64,000 bases of DNA from Amborella trichopoda (GCF_000471905.2 NW_006495273.1:3794078-3858077); one strand, 5' to 3'; counted from the first letter of the stretch, positions 21,426-36,300 are shown. Notes: generated by a model not told the origin, from the sequence alone. Numbers and translations are program-made.

Positions 21426-22146
21426 GGCAAAATGATTTTTAACCCCTTCCCTGAAATTTCCATTTCTATTAGCCCATTGGATTAACCAAAATCCCTTGCA
21501 TCCTTTCAAGTTTAAAACTTTGGGACCATTAGGCCCTTAATTATGTTATTTTTTTTTTTTTTACAAATTTGATCTCTTTATTTTACAAAATGCAAAACCC
21601 TTACATTAGTCATCTTCTTCTTCTTCTTCTTTTTTGTGACTTGATATATAAATTTTATTGATGATGATAATAATTATCATTAATAATTAATAATTCTAAT
21701 AATAACAATAATAACAACAATAATATATTAATTGTTAAATATTTAATCTCTTATAGGTATTTTGATAATAAAAATAATAATAAATGAATAAATAAATAAT
21801 AATAATCTATTAACAATAGTAACAAATATCTTGATTAATCATTTTTCAAGTTCAAAAGATATTGATATAATTGTAAAATAGGTCATAATACTAAAGGAAA
21901 ATTCCTTTTTTATTTAGTCTAAATTTATAAAGTGGGATCCACAAAGGTAAAATTGGTTTTAGGCAACGGAAGAGAAAGGGAAAGGAACATTTTGTAAAAT
22001 AAAAAAATCAAATTTATAAAAAGAATAAAAAAAAACACAATGAGATGGCTAACGGTCTCAAAATTCTAAATTTGAGAGGGTAGGGATTTTGATGAACCAA
22101 GCTAATAGGGATAAAAGTTTCAGGGAGGGGTAAAGGTCATTTTCCC
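21426..22146. mobile_element. MITE-like element with 115-bp inverted ends
   Basis: The left end GGCAAAATGATTTTTAACCC and the right end read on the minus strand (GGGAAAATGACCTTTACCCC) continue matching through ATTAGC, AAAATCCC, TTCAAGTTTAAAACTTTGGGACC against CTCAAATTTAGAATTTTGAGACC. The 721-bp element has an AT-rich core with TAA/AAT microsatellites at 21655-21835. No target duplication is evident. Confidence 0.6.
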
Positions 22147-22381
22147 AATTTATATGTATTGGGAATTCACAGATAAAGCCTTCCCTGAGGTAAAAGAATA
22201 CAAAGCAAAGGAATTCCAGGTCTTCCTAACAGATCTCGCCATACATGGAGCAGACACACAGATGAAACATGTAAGAATTAATTTTGAGAAAGAGAGAACG
22301 CTAAACATATGAAATCAGAAAGGGGGATTGACATGTGTATATTTTGGATACTGCCCCAAGTCTACCCTGGCTAATCAGGTT

Positions 22382-23203
22382 CTAAGGGTGACAATGGATC
22401 CGGTACAGGTCCGGTTCTATTGGATTCAGATCTAGACCCAAATAGTACGAGATAGACATGCACCCGGACTTGACGGGTCCAGAGTGCCCCAAACTCGTTC
22501 CCGTACGAGTACCCAGAATGCTGGACCCAGGACCCGACCTTGCCCAGTGACTTTTGACCGGAGACGGGACACTTCGCAGCGTTAATAAAGGGAGATGCCT
22601 GCCTGAATTTTGAGAGGCCCGGCACCGGAAAATATGAGGATATAATGGCTTCAGCAGGAGGCCATGAGTGAAGGAACTAAGAGAATTAGGGTCAAATGCG
22701 TCTCTCTGCAGGCCCCTAATGCATATGCACCTCTGGTCTTTGTTTCCCTCTGCTCTTCTGTTTTGCTCTTCTTTCTGCTCTGGACCTTCTGGTGAAAAGA
22801 CTTAGAACGTTGAGGAAATAGAAAGGCCGGATGTCTTTTTTTTTTTTTTTTTTTTGTGTTAATACAATAGGGGAAAAGGCTGCATAAAGATGAGTTCCTC
22901 TCTATGTATGGGCTTTTGTTACATTAGGAAAGGGAGAATCAAAATAAAAGGGTTTTTCTTTTTGGGCAAAATCTTCAATTTTATAGCCCTGACATTACAT
23001 AGTAAATATAAAACCAATAAAAGTTTTTTCTATAATAAATCAGGGTCGGGTCCATTGGAACCCGTACCCTACCCATGCCTAATTTCGGGTCCATAGAGAT
23101 GGACCTGGACCCCACCCACCTGGTCCAAATGCTAGACCCATACCCAAACCCGTGTGGAGTATGCCCAATGGGTCGGTCAGGTTCGGGTCCATTGCCACCC
23201 CTA
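22382..23203. mobile_element. Non-autonomous hAT-like element with GGGTCCGGGT-type subterminal repeats
   Basis: Ends CTAAGGGTGACAATGGATCC (22382) and, inverted, CTAGGGGTGGCAATGGACCC (to 23203). Both sub-ends are full of short GGGTC, GACCC and CGGGTCC motifs in opposite orientation. Such repeated subterminal motifs are typical of plant hAT-type MITEs. Pro/Gly-rich reading frames over it are by-products of these repeats. Confidence 0.5.
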
Positions 23204-24280
23204 GAAATTTCCCACTTATTTTTTCATTCCTCTATCATTGTGGGGTTCTTTATCCACACAAGTTCCTACACTTGCTTCCTAGGCATTAGGACATTTACAT
23301 GGTTTTTGAAAAATTTATGGAGCTGGTGATATAGTTTGTCGATAATCAAGTGGTAGTCAAAATAGTGTCTAGGAGCAAACTAGTTATTGGAACATAACAA
23401 GGTTTTGCAAGGTGTAATAGGGAGGGCTAGCGTAACCTCTATTTGGGGTCTAAAGCTTGCAAGGTAGAATTAAGGTTGGGTTTCACGGTTGGAGTGAATT
23501 GAAGAGGTGTAGGAAGGGCCACCAGGAGGTTCTTAAAGGGGCTTGAGTGGTCAAACCAGCCTTGCATATGTTATTACGTGCAATGGTATGCATGATCTGG
23601 CTCGTCATGTTTCATGTGCATGTGTGCACATGTCAATTTTATGCTCACTTTTGCCTCCATTTCCGGCTAGTTCTTTTAGCCAAAAATCTATAAACGGAGG
23701 AACCTATAGTAGGTTGGACCGATCGGAAGCTCTAATGGTACACATGATCAAATCCTAAGCATTACTTGATTCTTAGTTGGAAAGCACCAAATTGGACCAT
23801 ACAATGGCAGTAATTTGATGTAAACATCGCAGTTTACATTAATTGAAAGATTGGAAAGGCTAAACATGAGATATCAATGAAAATTTGTATGGGAGCATTG
23901 CTTCAACTTTCGAGCTGAGTTTTTGGAAACAAATCAGAGTCTCAATATTGGGCTTATCACTTATGGTACGATATACAAAGAAATGGAGGGCTGGGGAGAG
24001 TTGATTGCACGGCTCTAAGCAGATACTTACCATAAAAAAAAGCTGCCCTAGGTAGCTTTCAATGGTAAAATGCAAATTCCTATGTGGCCTTAAGATGGCC
24101 AAGCGCCCTGTCACTGAATTCCTCATAATATAACACGCCCTGTGGTACAGTAAGTCGATGTAGTGAAAGTAGAAAACGGACCTGAAAAGTGTAGACTATT
24201 AGAAGCAAGTCATAATCAAATGCACGTCACATGCACTAGTGATATATATCAAATATGCAAAATATACAGATACATGAACA

Positions 24281-24284
<4 letters not shown>
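23204..24284. other. Intergenic region, nothing recognised
   Basis: Moderately complex sequence between the hAT-like MITE and the MATE 3' end, without a supported gene, RNA or repeat. The part nearest 24331 presumably contains the MATE 3' untranslated region and poly(A) site, but I see no clear AATAAA on the minus strand. Confidence 0.4.

Positions 24285-24314
<30 letters not shown>
24285..24314. repeat. (TC)15 microsatellite
   Basis: A perfect dinucleotide run of 15 units, 16 bp beyond the MATE stop codon. It would be a (GA)n tract in the 3' untranslated region of the MATE transcript. It is likely length-polymorphic. Confidence 0.95.
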
Positions 24315-24316
<2 letters not shown>

Positions 24317-24330
24317 GATTAGTGCTTCTT

Positions 24331-27300
24331 CTAAGTAAATGCATCAGCAGAAAAAATAAGAAGTTTGAGGCTTTGATATACCCATTGAAATGCTGCTAAA
24401 ATCCACCAGCACCCTGACAAACCACACCCTCTACCTGCAGTATTCTGCACAAAGTATACCAAAAAAAGCGGTACGGTAAAAAATTGCAGAAAAACAAGTT
24501 CCATGCATTAACTGAAACTCAGATAAAAATTAATCCGTCATACTGCACACTCTTGCTTTTTATGAAAATAAATCAGGGGAATACGGACGTCTTTTGGGAG
24601 GCATACAAGAATTGACTCATCTCATTTCCGTAAAAACTGTATTCCTTAATTGCAGCTAAAAGACGGACGCAAAGGCATATACATGTAAATTACTTTTTCT
24701 TTTGGGTTTCTCGTTTTCTTCCTTTTTCTTTTTTTTGTTGTTGTACAAGTTCCTAGAAAGTGTTAAAATTTAAAGAAGCAAAGTTGGTGACGGGTGGCTA
24801 GTAAAGCCACTGAGAAGAGGAGCACTGTACGTCGAGTGCTTAATGGGCAAAGACCAAGTGCATGAAAAGCACAAGGCCTACAAGTAAGTGAAGGCTAGAG
24901 ATGAGAAAAAGACTGCTACGGAAGAATGTGTGGATACATGAGGAACCACTGAGAGCAGTCCCGAAGACTATTCACCATCGCAAGGACCGAAATGTGGTAG
25001 TGGCTGATGTTATTCAAATTTTCATCATCAGCATGATGTGGTGCCATGCTTTTGGAAGGGGGGTTAAAGGAGTACGAAATCGATCACTTTTTTTTGGGTA
25101 AGTAAATCAATCACTTCACTGCACACGTATCAGTTTTGCATGGATTATATCATAGAATCAGAAAAGAGGACTGAATAGTTTGGGGCCCCAACAGCAAAGT
25201 GATTTCACAGGAAAGTCGTTCTACAATAAGTAAATATGGATCACAGCCAGAACCACCTGTCTCACAGAGTTGAACCTTCCCATGCAAAACGATTGCCTTA
25301 CGCTGGCTGGTTCTACTAGATAAGCTATTGACCATCGACAACATAATACAGTGAGGAATGCTTAAAGTATCATGTGCAAAGAGAATATTCAGTCTGCAGG
25401 ATTTGCTCTTCCTATGCCTGTTGCTGTAGAACCATGGGCAGCAAATTTGCACCTTTTCAACTTTCAATGGGAAAGCCTGAATAAATTGCTGACCTGGTAA
25501 CCAAATAGCTATCACAGCTTGGGTTTATACTTGGAAATTAAGCTTAATCGCTGGTCAAACAGAATAGAAGGTTTCTAAAAAGCAAATGGCGAAGTATGAC
25601 AAGGCTAAAAGAGAAGATTAAGGCCATGTCTATCTCATTCGCCATGGTAAGAAGAAAGTTAGGGGGCTGGTGCTTGTATCTCCAACATAAACCGGAAGTG
25701 CCTTAGTGTTCATTTCTTTTTTGGTTGTTACACAATTTTTGTACTGAGCACCCCTCCTGTGTATTGCCTCTCTCTCTTGTAATTTTCCAATACTCTATAC
25801 TAAAGTTAACAATTTAAAAAAAAGGTGCCTTTGCTTGATGAGTCCTTATAAGTAGTTAATGGTGTAGTGTGTTTAAGGGAACCGTATGTGACTATTAGAT
25901 TTTATGTGGTAGTTGTACAGCATGCTAACAGTATTTAAATCATTTCAAAACTCAAACTTATGCACAGGAGTTCAACCGGTCATGTTTTCTTTGGGTAGTT
26001 CAGTACTGGAACTTTGGATGTATTGTTGCAATCATTAACATAGTAACCTAACACCCAAAAGACCGACTCCATTTCTCCAATCTGTCAGTTTATTAATGGG
26101 AGTCAGTTTTCACAGTTTCTATGATAGTATGAAATCTAGTTTTAAAACCTTGGCCTCAGAAGTCTTAATTCCATTTACTAAAGAAATGTATGTGATATAT
26201 TGGAGCTGAAAACCATTAAATCTCCATTAGATCTAAATGATCCAGTCACTGGTCTCCCCCAGTGTCAAGGACCATTATGTTAAATTTTGACGATTGCTCT
26301 CTTGGCAACCTGGGCAAGCGTGAATAGGGGGACAGTTTCGAGATAGCCAATCCCAGGTATTCCTCACCTTTCCAGGTCCCATTGGGACCACAAAATTCGC
26401 CACTTCTGAGGCACGAGCACAGCCAGAAGTTCTAAAACCGTTTGATTCTGGCCATCTATTCCAGTGCAGGGGCATTTCTTGAGATGTCTTGGTCCTCAAA
26501 TCCAGTTGTGGCTTCTTGGAAACCTTCCCCCTTTTGAACAAATCCTAGCCATATTTAAAACATAATTGGAGAGACGTTCATGTGAACGCGGAGAGTTTGG
26601 CAAAACAGGGCATGGTGGGTTCTCAACTGGAACTCCACCTGCCACCTCCAAAGGCCCAAAACTGAGACTTCTTCTTCCTGGGATTTTGGCAAAAGCATAG
26701 GGTGGTGTGCAAAAGCTGATTGCAGTGGGATAGCGGATGGCTACCCATTGATTTCATCCGGGGACCAAAACTGACTCTCCAACTCCCCTCCCTCCCCCCG
26801 AACCTCCCTCTTCCTCTTTTCCCCTCCCCACTCATCCCTCCCCTCTCTCTCTATCATCTCTTGCTCTCTCTCTTACCCTCTCTCTTTATCATACAAACTA
26901 CTTTACCAAATTACGTTCAAGTGGTATGTGTAGAAGCAGGTTTACGCAGGACTAAGTGGCCGTCATAGTTTACGGCCAGAAGATCCAGAGCTGAGTTCCC
27001 AAAGAGTTTTCACAATTGTGAATAGGGATCATTGAATAGATACATGTGAATCCCTCATTTCTCTGTATGCAATTCACCCTCTGCCAACTCTTGGTCCTTT
27101 CCTTCTCGTATTTATCATTGCAAACAGCAGGCATCTCTGCCGAATTTTTTGTACAAACGGCAGCATTTTGTAAACAGTAAGTTTCAATATTAATACAATA
27201 CAGTCAAATATTCTCCCTAAAAGAAAAGATTTCAGGGCCCAGTCTTTCTACAACTAGAATCTGTCAATACAGATGTGCACTCATTTAGTAATACTAAGGA

Positions 27301-30300
27301 CCTCAAAACCTTAAATAAAGTAAGGGTTTTGTTACTTCACTTGAGAAGAATCACTTCGTACACAATTTGGACTCTTAAACATCAAAATACCAAGGCGTTT
27401 TTTGGAAACCTCTAATACAAATCTTCACGGCCACATAATGTGAGTGACAAATACATACACATAGGTGATTTTTTTTTTTTCAGAGGGAAGTTGACTGTAA
27501 TTGTATTACTGTATAATAAGGTCTACAAAAAAATAAGGCCCTCTGAAAGGGCACCGTATACAGCCCCTAAGGGGTCCAAAAAAGCTTTACAAAAGAGGAA
27601 TTACAACTCCGAGGGGAGGAGAAGGGTGGCCACAGAAGTATATAGCCCCACCGGGCAATTAGAATAGGCCCCCTCTCAAAGTACACCAGGTGTTGTTCTG
27701 GATTGGTCTTTACCCAATGAAGCCCCCTGAATCTTGAGATGGAAATGGTTTTGCAGACACTGCATTTTTCATAATGCTTAGGCATGAGAAATTATCTCTC
27801 TTATTTTGTTTGATTCACACGTGGTTTATGAGAAGAGTAGAAGTATGGGCCTGGACTCCCAAAAGGCTTGCCCAGCACTCATTCTTGTTTGATCCAATTA
27901 TGGTTGCATCAGAAAGATCGTTAATGAGTTCAAAGGTTATCACTGTCAGTTTTCACGAGTTTTATGAGTTATAGACTGTTCTGGAATACAAATTTCATAT
28001 TTTTGCAGTAAATTATAAATTTCAATGTTTTCAAACTTTTTAGTGAATCTATGGCTATGGAGCCAACCCAGCCTGAAGTTGAACAACAATATTATATGTG
28101 CCCAAGAGAAATTCTACCATTTCCATTGTGATCGTATATATGTGTCTCTAAGTGGTAGTGTGGCAGTGTGGAATCCTAATGTTCAGCCTCATATAACATC
28201 TAAATCCCGAAAGAGTTCACCTTTAAAGGTGAAAAGAAGTGACATCATGTCCACCCGCATACAAGACCAAGTCATGCAATACTCAATGGTTTGTGCAAGA
28301 TCTAGGTGGCTACCAAGAGTCATAGGTGAAGACCAGATCCATACACTGTTCCATGGAACCTTCATGGATCTCATAGTGAGAGATGCATGACTTGCAGCTC
28401 CAATCCAACTAAGTGCCATGATACAACTTCTCTCATGGCTGCCAAAGGGGTCAGGTCATGGGGGAAGACAAACTAAGTTCCACATTTTGGGAAACCTGCA
28501 ATAGATGCCATACACATTTATGCCCATAATAGCCATTAACATCTGACCATTGGGAAATGCAATCTTGTAAGCCATTAATATGCTGCACCATTTGCACAAT
28601 TATTGGCCAAAAGTATAAGGCTCTGATTGAAGAATGTCCCATACTGATACAGGCTGACTAATTTGCAGCGTATACTCAATACCCACAATCATCTATATTT
28701 GTACGGTAATAACAAAATTACAAAAGGTAAAAGTTTATATAGAGGCGAGGCTCTAAACAATCAAATTAGAGCCTACCTCAAAATTTTCACTAGAAGGGGT
28801 TGTTTTGATGCCCAAATATCCTCAAATTGATCATCTCGACATCAAGATGCATGGACATGAGAAAAAGTTAGATTTCAAGTTTTGGAAATAGTGTATTTTG
28901 TAACGCATTTTTGGACCGTCAATTTTCAAGATTTTCAAATTTTCATAGTTCTGTCAATCTACACCATTTTTAAAGCTTTAAACTTTATAAATAAAGATGA
29001 AAATATATTTTAAAGCTATCACAAAGATTTTCAGTATTGAAACCACATTTCTCGATACTATTTGAAGATAGGCTCTAATTTGATTGTTTAGAGCCTAGGC
29101 TCTATACAAACCACGCCCAATACAAAAGGCATAGGTACTGAAACATATATAAGAATAACAATTTTGGCAAATCTCTTTTGTAAACCAAAATAAAGTATAG
29201 ACAACTATAGTATGTAAAAACATGGGCTTGTGCTGGGAATCACCAGGAAGCTTGAGTCACCAGGTCCGAATCGGACAAGATATTTTTTAAAAAATATAAA
29301 TTAGGTATTTCTTTAGAAAATCTGAGACTTAGTCAAGTCCCAAGGTCTTGTATCTGGACTCACCAGGGCATAAAGCCAAGCTGAATCAGGCGAGCCCCAA
29401 GCAGAGTCCTGATCTTTTTAATACAGGATATCTAATATGCAATCCCTGAGGAGACATGTCCAAAAAAGAGGTGATGGATGATAGTGTGACACCCAACATA
29501 ATCTAAAGCTCCTGCCACGGTGAACTAGCATGTGGAGCCATTCACAAAATCATATCAGAAGATGTGAAATGCTCTTCAAAGTGGTTGAAGAATGTCCTAT
29601 ACTGATACAGGCTCACTAATTTGCATCATATACTCACAATACCCACAATCATCTATATTTGTAGGTGATAAAGAAATATAAGAGGCATAGATACTAACAC
29701 ATAATAAGAATAATGATAACGGCAAATCTCTTTTGTGAACCAAAATACAGTATAGACCAGCTGGGAATCACCAAGAGGCTGAGTCACCATGTCCGAATTG
29801 GACAAGATATGCTTAAAAAAAAAAAGGTATATCTTTAGAAAATCTGAGACTCGGGCAAGTCCCAAGGTCTTGTATCTGGACTCGCCAGGGCACCAAGCCA
29901 AGCTGACTCAGAGCACCAAGCAGAGCCCTGATTATTGTAATACAGGATATCTAACATGCATTCCCTGAGGAGACATGTCCAAAAAAGAGGTGATGGATGA
30001 TAGTGAGACACCCAACGTAATCTAAAGCTCGTGCCACAGTGAACTAGCATGTTGAGTCATTCATTACAAAGTCACATTGGGAAGATATGAAATGCTTCAT
30101 CAGATTACTTGTGAAACAAAAAGACATATATAGTGGATAGAAAAAATGCTATTTACGAGGAGGTAATCAGGAACTCATAAAGACAGCCAAGGAACACATT
30201 AAGAATATCATTCAAGCAGTTGTTTACTTTCAATGGAAGATAACTTGTAGAGGAGAACCAAAAACACACAAAGCAGATCTCTTGGACATAAAAATATAGA

Positions 30301-33300
30301 TCAAAATACAATAGACAAGAATTAATAAGCACAATTGCTATCTAGTATATAGCCAGAGCACCTCACATGCTAAATTGATTTAAAATGTCCTTGTCAGCCA
30401 CCTCAAATGGGATAATTCTTAGCTCTAATCACAACAAATGAATTTATTTTCGAATTTCAAAGGTCAAAAGAATAATTGCACACCCATAGCAGAACGCCAC
30501 CAACAACAAGGCAACCAGCCATTGATAAACTTAGGAATCTCAGGTCCCTTGCAGCCTGCATGAACAAAAAAACCACCAAAGAAAAATCCATCAATTATCA
30601 ATAAGCTGAGGACCTAAATTACCTCTGAGGTTGCACAGACTAACTGCAAGTCTGCAAGAGAAACAAAGTAATTTCTATCTAATTTATAACCTTATCAAGC
30701 AATACTGAATGATGAGCCTTTCATAAGATGAGGGAAGCATGTACATACATTTAGTCATGGTTCATCACTTTAAGTAGCCCAGAGAACAGCTATGAAATCG
30801 CTGTCCACAAAATAGCCACAGAACTCCCAATGCTAGTTCTTAAGTCAATGTAAGGCTTTTGACTACACAACCTAAACTTTCTGTAGACCTATATGCAACT
30901 AGCAGATCCCGGTCTTCATTATTCACTCTGTACTGTTTATTTTCCATAGCAATGCAAAAATAAGAATGTTGATCACAAGGATAATGCACACCATCCTATT
31001 AACAATCTTAAGATGAGGTACTTAGACACGACTTGTCAGTGACATAAAAACAAAAATGGAAAATATGGAACTTCTGAGTTTTTTATAGTTTTGCAGAGAT
31101 CTACTGGGTAGATGGCTACAAGAAAAATGACTAGTCGAGTGAGAGCTTCAAGACCATTAACAAAACCAGAATTAGGACCTCCATTTCCATGAAGAAGGAA
31201 ATGGTAGCAATTGTTTCTGAAAACTAAAGCCTGACCAACAGAGCCAAGGAAACCCATATAACCCATCAGTTCATGGCTTTAACTTCTAAGCATATGGCAA
31301 TGAGTAGGAAAAGAGCTTCACCCTATATCCTGAGAGGAAGCTTCTCAATCAAACAGGAATACAGAATGCACTGCATCTCGGAGATCTTTGCTGAGAAGTG
31401 CCTCTCATATCTTGGACAACACCCTCAGTTGTCACCATTCAAAGGAAATTGCTGGACTAATCACAATACATAGATTTTCTAAAACAAAAGAATTTAAGGC
31501 ACTCATCATCATTAGATGCAAATGGAAGACTTCACATGCACATCTGCTGTTGCCATTCTTCTAATATTTTATGCATATCGATGATGATGATTCAGAAACA
31601 CGGGATGAAAAAGTTAAATGCAGCATCTTGTTTTTCTTTTTAGTCAATAAAGAGCTAGAATGTGACGGAACACTTCACAGACATTTCCCTCCCTCCCACC
31701 CACCCTCTCTCTCGCACACACATACACGTACACATACATGAAGCAAGCAGCTATGTGGCCTTTGTATTACATATTTCCTATCTCACTCTTACACTCCTCC
31801 AACCTCATTCTAACCACTTTGTAGTGGTATTCTCATAGATGGTTCTTTCTCATTTCTTGCTGAGGTGCTCCAGTATGCAAACTCTAATATTGCATAGTGT
31901 GTATTGGATCACCTTGAGGATATTACAAGATGTTCCCTCGCAAAAGCACCATTTTGTAAAATATTAGTACAATTCATAAATATAAAAAGCAACAAGACTT
32001 CCCATCTTGACTTGCCAACTGTCACATGATGCTTGTTATAGAAGGTGGTCTTAGTCAGAAATCTTTTTAGCTTGTTAAGGGTATGCTAATGCACCAAATG
32101 AGTTTCAAACTGAAGGCTGGAAAGTTCAATATAATCTTGAGCATAGTGTTTCGATTGCAAATCAAAGTAGAATCTTTGGATTTTTATTTTTCTTTTTTGA
32201 TAGATAAGATCTTCATATATTTGTCCTTTAAAATCCAAGGATCGTTGTTCTTCAAGAACCTTTGGATCATTGAACAACAAAGATAAAATGCTGCCTGCGT
32301 TGAAGTAGTCATAGATGCATATTAGAACTTAAACTAAGGGCAAATACTCATGTAAACAACTATATCATCATTCTGCTTGTACAAGGAACATTTTGTACTC
32401 TATATTTTGAACTACAAAATCAATAAAAGGTACTTGAACATAAAACTAGGACTGAAATTCATCCATTCCTAAAGTCTTGATATGGATACGATCAACTAGA
32501 AACCTTCCTCATGAAGAGAGGTGATGCTTTAACTTCATTATTAAAACTTGAAAGTTATTAAGGCTTAATTTTTTGCACATCATTTGGTTCTTGAATCATT
32601 AACATTTCCTGAATGTCTTGGTGTTACTTCATTGACATATTGGTTTCTGATGTCAATTTGGAACAACTTTGTAATTAAGGAGGCACAACTGCGCAATCCA
32701 AAGTCATGCTATCTAAAAAGATAGTCTGGAAGTCCAAACTAAGGACCATTCAAAAGTCCAGATGGTAGCAACTATTCATAGAACTTCAAAGCATCAATGG
32801 TTATGAACTCGTAAATGTGTATCTAATTTTAACGAACAATTTTGTGCATTTGATGTCCATTTATGGTTTTATGCATATTAAAGAATAGATACTGTGTTCT
32901 CTACAGTACACGGCATGATTTTGGCAGCTTAATGTGTTAAGTGTGGGTGTATTTATGTACCCATGCATGTGTGTGCACAAGTGTGCTGCTGTACAGCATT
33001 AGCAAATAACTTACACAAGTTACAACTGTAATTTAAATGCTTTGATTATAAATCCCCATGCCTTAGAAAAAAACTAAAAATATAGTTCAACACCAAGCAA
33101 AAGGTTTCTAAGCCATTTGTGACAATAGAAACAGAACTGCTCACATAACTTAGAAAACTGAACCTTCACACATCTAATCAGACCAACTGTAGATTGTAAC
33201 ACACCAGTAAGGTTCCTTCAAGACTATCCATTGAAGGCGTCACCATCAATGCAACAAAATATGGAAGCAATACCTTGTGCATCTGCATTTAAACGCATTT

Positions 33301-36300
33301 CAAGGATGAAATAGGGAACTATCCAATTGATAAATATGATTACATGTAATAAAGGGAGATTAAATGACAGGCAAAAAAAACTCAAAGCTCCTGTTTCTAT
33401 TTTCACGACTCATAAGAGAATTGGATGCATCAAGTTGCACAAAACAAGGAAACTAAACCCATTACAAATAATGATATAATGAACGACTGTGTAATCTTGA
33501 GTATCATTAGACATTCACAAATTGCTTAGACAGAAAAAATGCTATAGGAATTATTCTGGTTTTATGATAAATATCATGATGAAGCAATAACTTCATGGAA
33601 GCCGTAACTTCTAGAAGGCATACGTATCCAGGTACCCATTTCGAGTGATCCAGAGTTTGTCTCCTAGCTCTTTTCGACATCAGGCAGAGCTATTTCAATA
33701 AGTTACATGAAGTTCTAGATGTATCTTCATAGCTCAGAAGAGGTGTCTTTTTGACATTTGTAGCATTTCTACATACTTATTTGAGGGATATCACATTATA
33801 AATAAACATAGGTTTTTACCCAAAATTTTGCTCCACATCAATAAATACTAATTACTAACAGCTTACGTTTCACATATAACTTTATAAAATATCAATAAGT
33901 ATGAACGAGAACAACATTATCATTCGAAGTGCTTCACTGGCAAATATAGTACCTTCTACAACAAGGAAAGCTCAACATCATCAGTAGTTCTTACACTAAA
34001 AATTGGATGATATAAGAAGTTCCACAATGTGCATTGAAGAATGTCAGATAAAACTGCAGGAATTGATACTAAAAGAAAACCTCTCTAATGATGTCATGAT
34101 CATTTGTGAAAATATGAGGACATAACCAAGGGAATGAGGTCCCAATGCTCCCTATGAGAAATCCACTTAGACTTCCAAGAATTATGAGTGACTGGAGTAA
34201 TGCTCTTGCCTGGTCAAGAACCAAAAAGTGTTAGTAACAAGAGTAACACTACATAAATGCATAGGTATGTGTGTGTGTGTGCGCGCGCGTACGCATCTGT
34301 GTATGTGTTAATTATAGGGAAAACACAAACTAGATGCCAAAATTATTTGCTATGTTTTAGGATATCAAAAAGGTACCAAACCTGCAACTGCAATTAATAA
34401 AGCAGATATGCCTGATTCAATTGTGCATCTAACCATCTCCAATATGCAGAGTAACTTCTCATGCTGATGTATTCTTCATGGGAAATTATGTGTTCATCAC
34501 AGTACATTGTCCAATACTGTGATTCAATGTGGAAGGCTCCTCATGAATGTGTACATGTGTTTGTGACACCAACTCTTTTAGATGTAGGAAAATTTGAAGA
34601 ACAATAAAAACAGTAAGAAGCCAAGCCAAACATAAGCAACAATTGGAGAAACGCTAAGGTTTTCTCCTCATCTCAAACTAGGGTTCCAAAAGCCAAAGTT
34701 TTTCTTTCTTTTTCAATTCTGAAAATCACATGGAATAGCCCAAGGCCCACCTCTTATATATTATAATTTAATATTCAAAGGCATTAAATGTCTTTACAAT
34801 AATTAAATAACCCAAACAAACTAACTTAAAACACAAAATTCATATTAACAAATTTAGCCCTGTGAACAGTAATCCATAAACAGTACCCATGAATAGTAAC
34901 TAGTGAATAGTAAATAAAAATATATAAAAAAAAACCTAGAATTCCTAAAAAAACTTAAAAACCCTAAAACTAAAAATGAAATATACATCCTTTGAAATTA
35001 AATGAAAATTAAAACTAAGAATAATTTTGCCCTGCATAACTTTGGCAGAGAAATAACTTTAGAGTCAAATCCAAATCCTATAGATTAATAGCGACCCGTT
35101 GAAATGAATATAGACAGGCATCCGATCTCTTCATTTATCTTATTGGAACAGTAATAGTACATCTTCATTGATCAGAATAAAAGCATAAACAGCCATTCTC
35201 CAAACAAGAGGCAACATAAGTTGTGCAATTCTCTAACTAAGATACTGTTTAAGATCAAAGTTTGAAACACCAAAGTAGGGTGTGGAGTTGGGATTTAGTT
35301 CAGGCTAAAAACAAGTTGATTAGCAGATCAGAAAGGTCCGCTCATCTTGTCTCTGTTGCATCTAGTTCAGGGTCACAACATGGTCATAGTAGTGTATCTT
35401 CCCAGACTATATGCAAAGAAGCTCTCGGTAAAGAACTCTGAAGCACGGTTGTCTACAATCTTTAGGTTCAAAGAGGAAATTTTCAAAACCCCAAGTGTAC
35501 TGTACGATTGTCCCATCCACATCCTAGCGATCTGCTGTCATATTTATTTAAAGTGGGATATTATGAAACAAGGATGTGCATGAAGAATAAACAAAATTCA
35601 ACATGTATCCAAGAAGAAAGAACAAGCATATATGGATGCAGCATGATAATAATTTTTCTTTATGCTGCAAACCAGCATGCAGAATATACTAAAAATCCAT
35701 TTTATGCAAAATCATTAGCATGCATATTCTGTTGGGAAAAATCAGTAATGTTATTCTACAAAATAACGACCTACAATTTCAACCTTCTGCAGAATTTCTA
35801 TGGCATAAATTGGAGACCAATGACAATTAGCAGCCTCAAAAGACAATAATTTATAACAACATTAATGGTTACAAGAATTGTCGTTATGCCCTTCTTCTGT
35901 TGTGCCCATACAACAACTAAACTCTGCAACGTGCAATCAACAAGAAGCACTTAAGCAAATATCACTCCAAATTGCTGCTAAATATTTTTAAGTAGCAACA
36001 ACACATTTTTCCTCTTGCATTTCACTTTATCCTTTTGGTTAGACACCATGCATGTATTGCCTTGAACTAAATATGCGCATATTCTGTATGAACTCAACTT
36101 ATACATGATGGCAACTATAAAAGATCAAGCCAATAAAATTAAGTCAGAATAATCAATCCCTTGAATCAATTATGAAGCTGGATAATACAAGAAAATAACA
36201 TAGACCTTTGCCAAATTTCTATTTACGCCGTATATCAACTCTGGCATGAAGGATTGTGCTGTTTGTGTCAGTGATTCCCCCCACACATTACACATGCAAT

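Noticed and set aside
22371-23329. Pro/Gly-rich open frames on both strands
   Set aside because: They follow the GGGTC/GACCC subterminal repeats of a MITE and have no protein family.
25150-25515. 121-codon minus-strand frame in the last MATE intron
   Set aside because: It shows no domain, no splice-compatible continuation and no similarity to the MATE family, so it is probably a chance frame.
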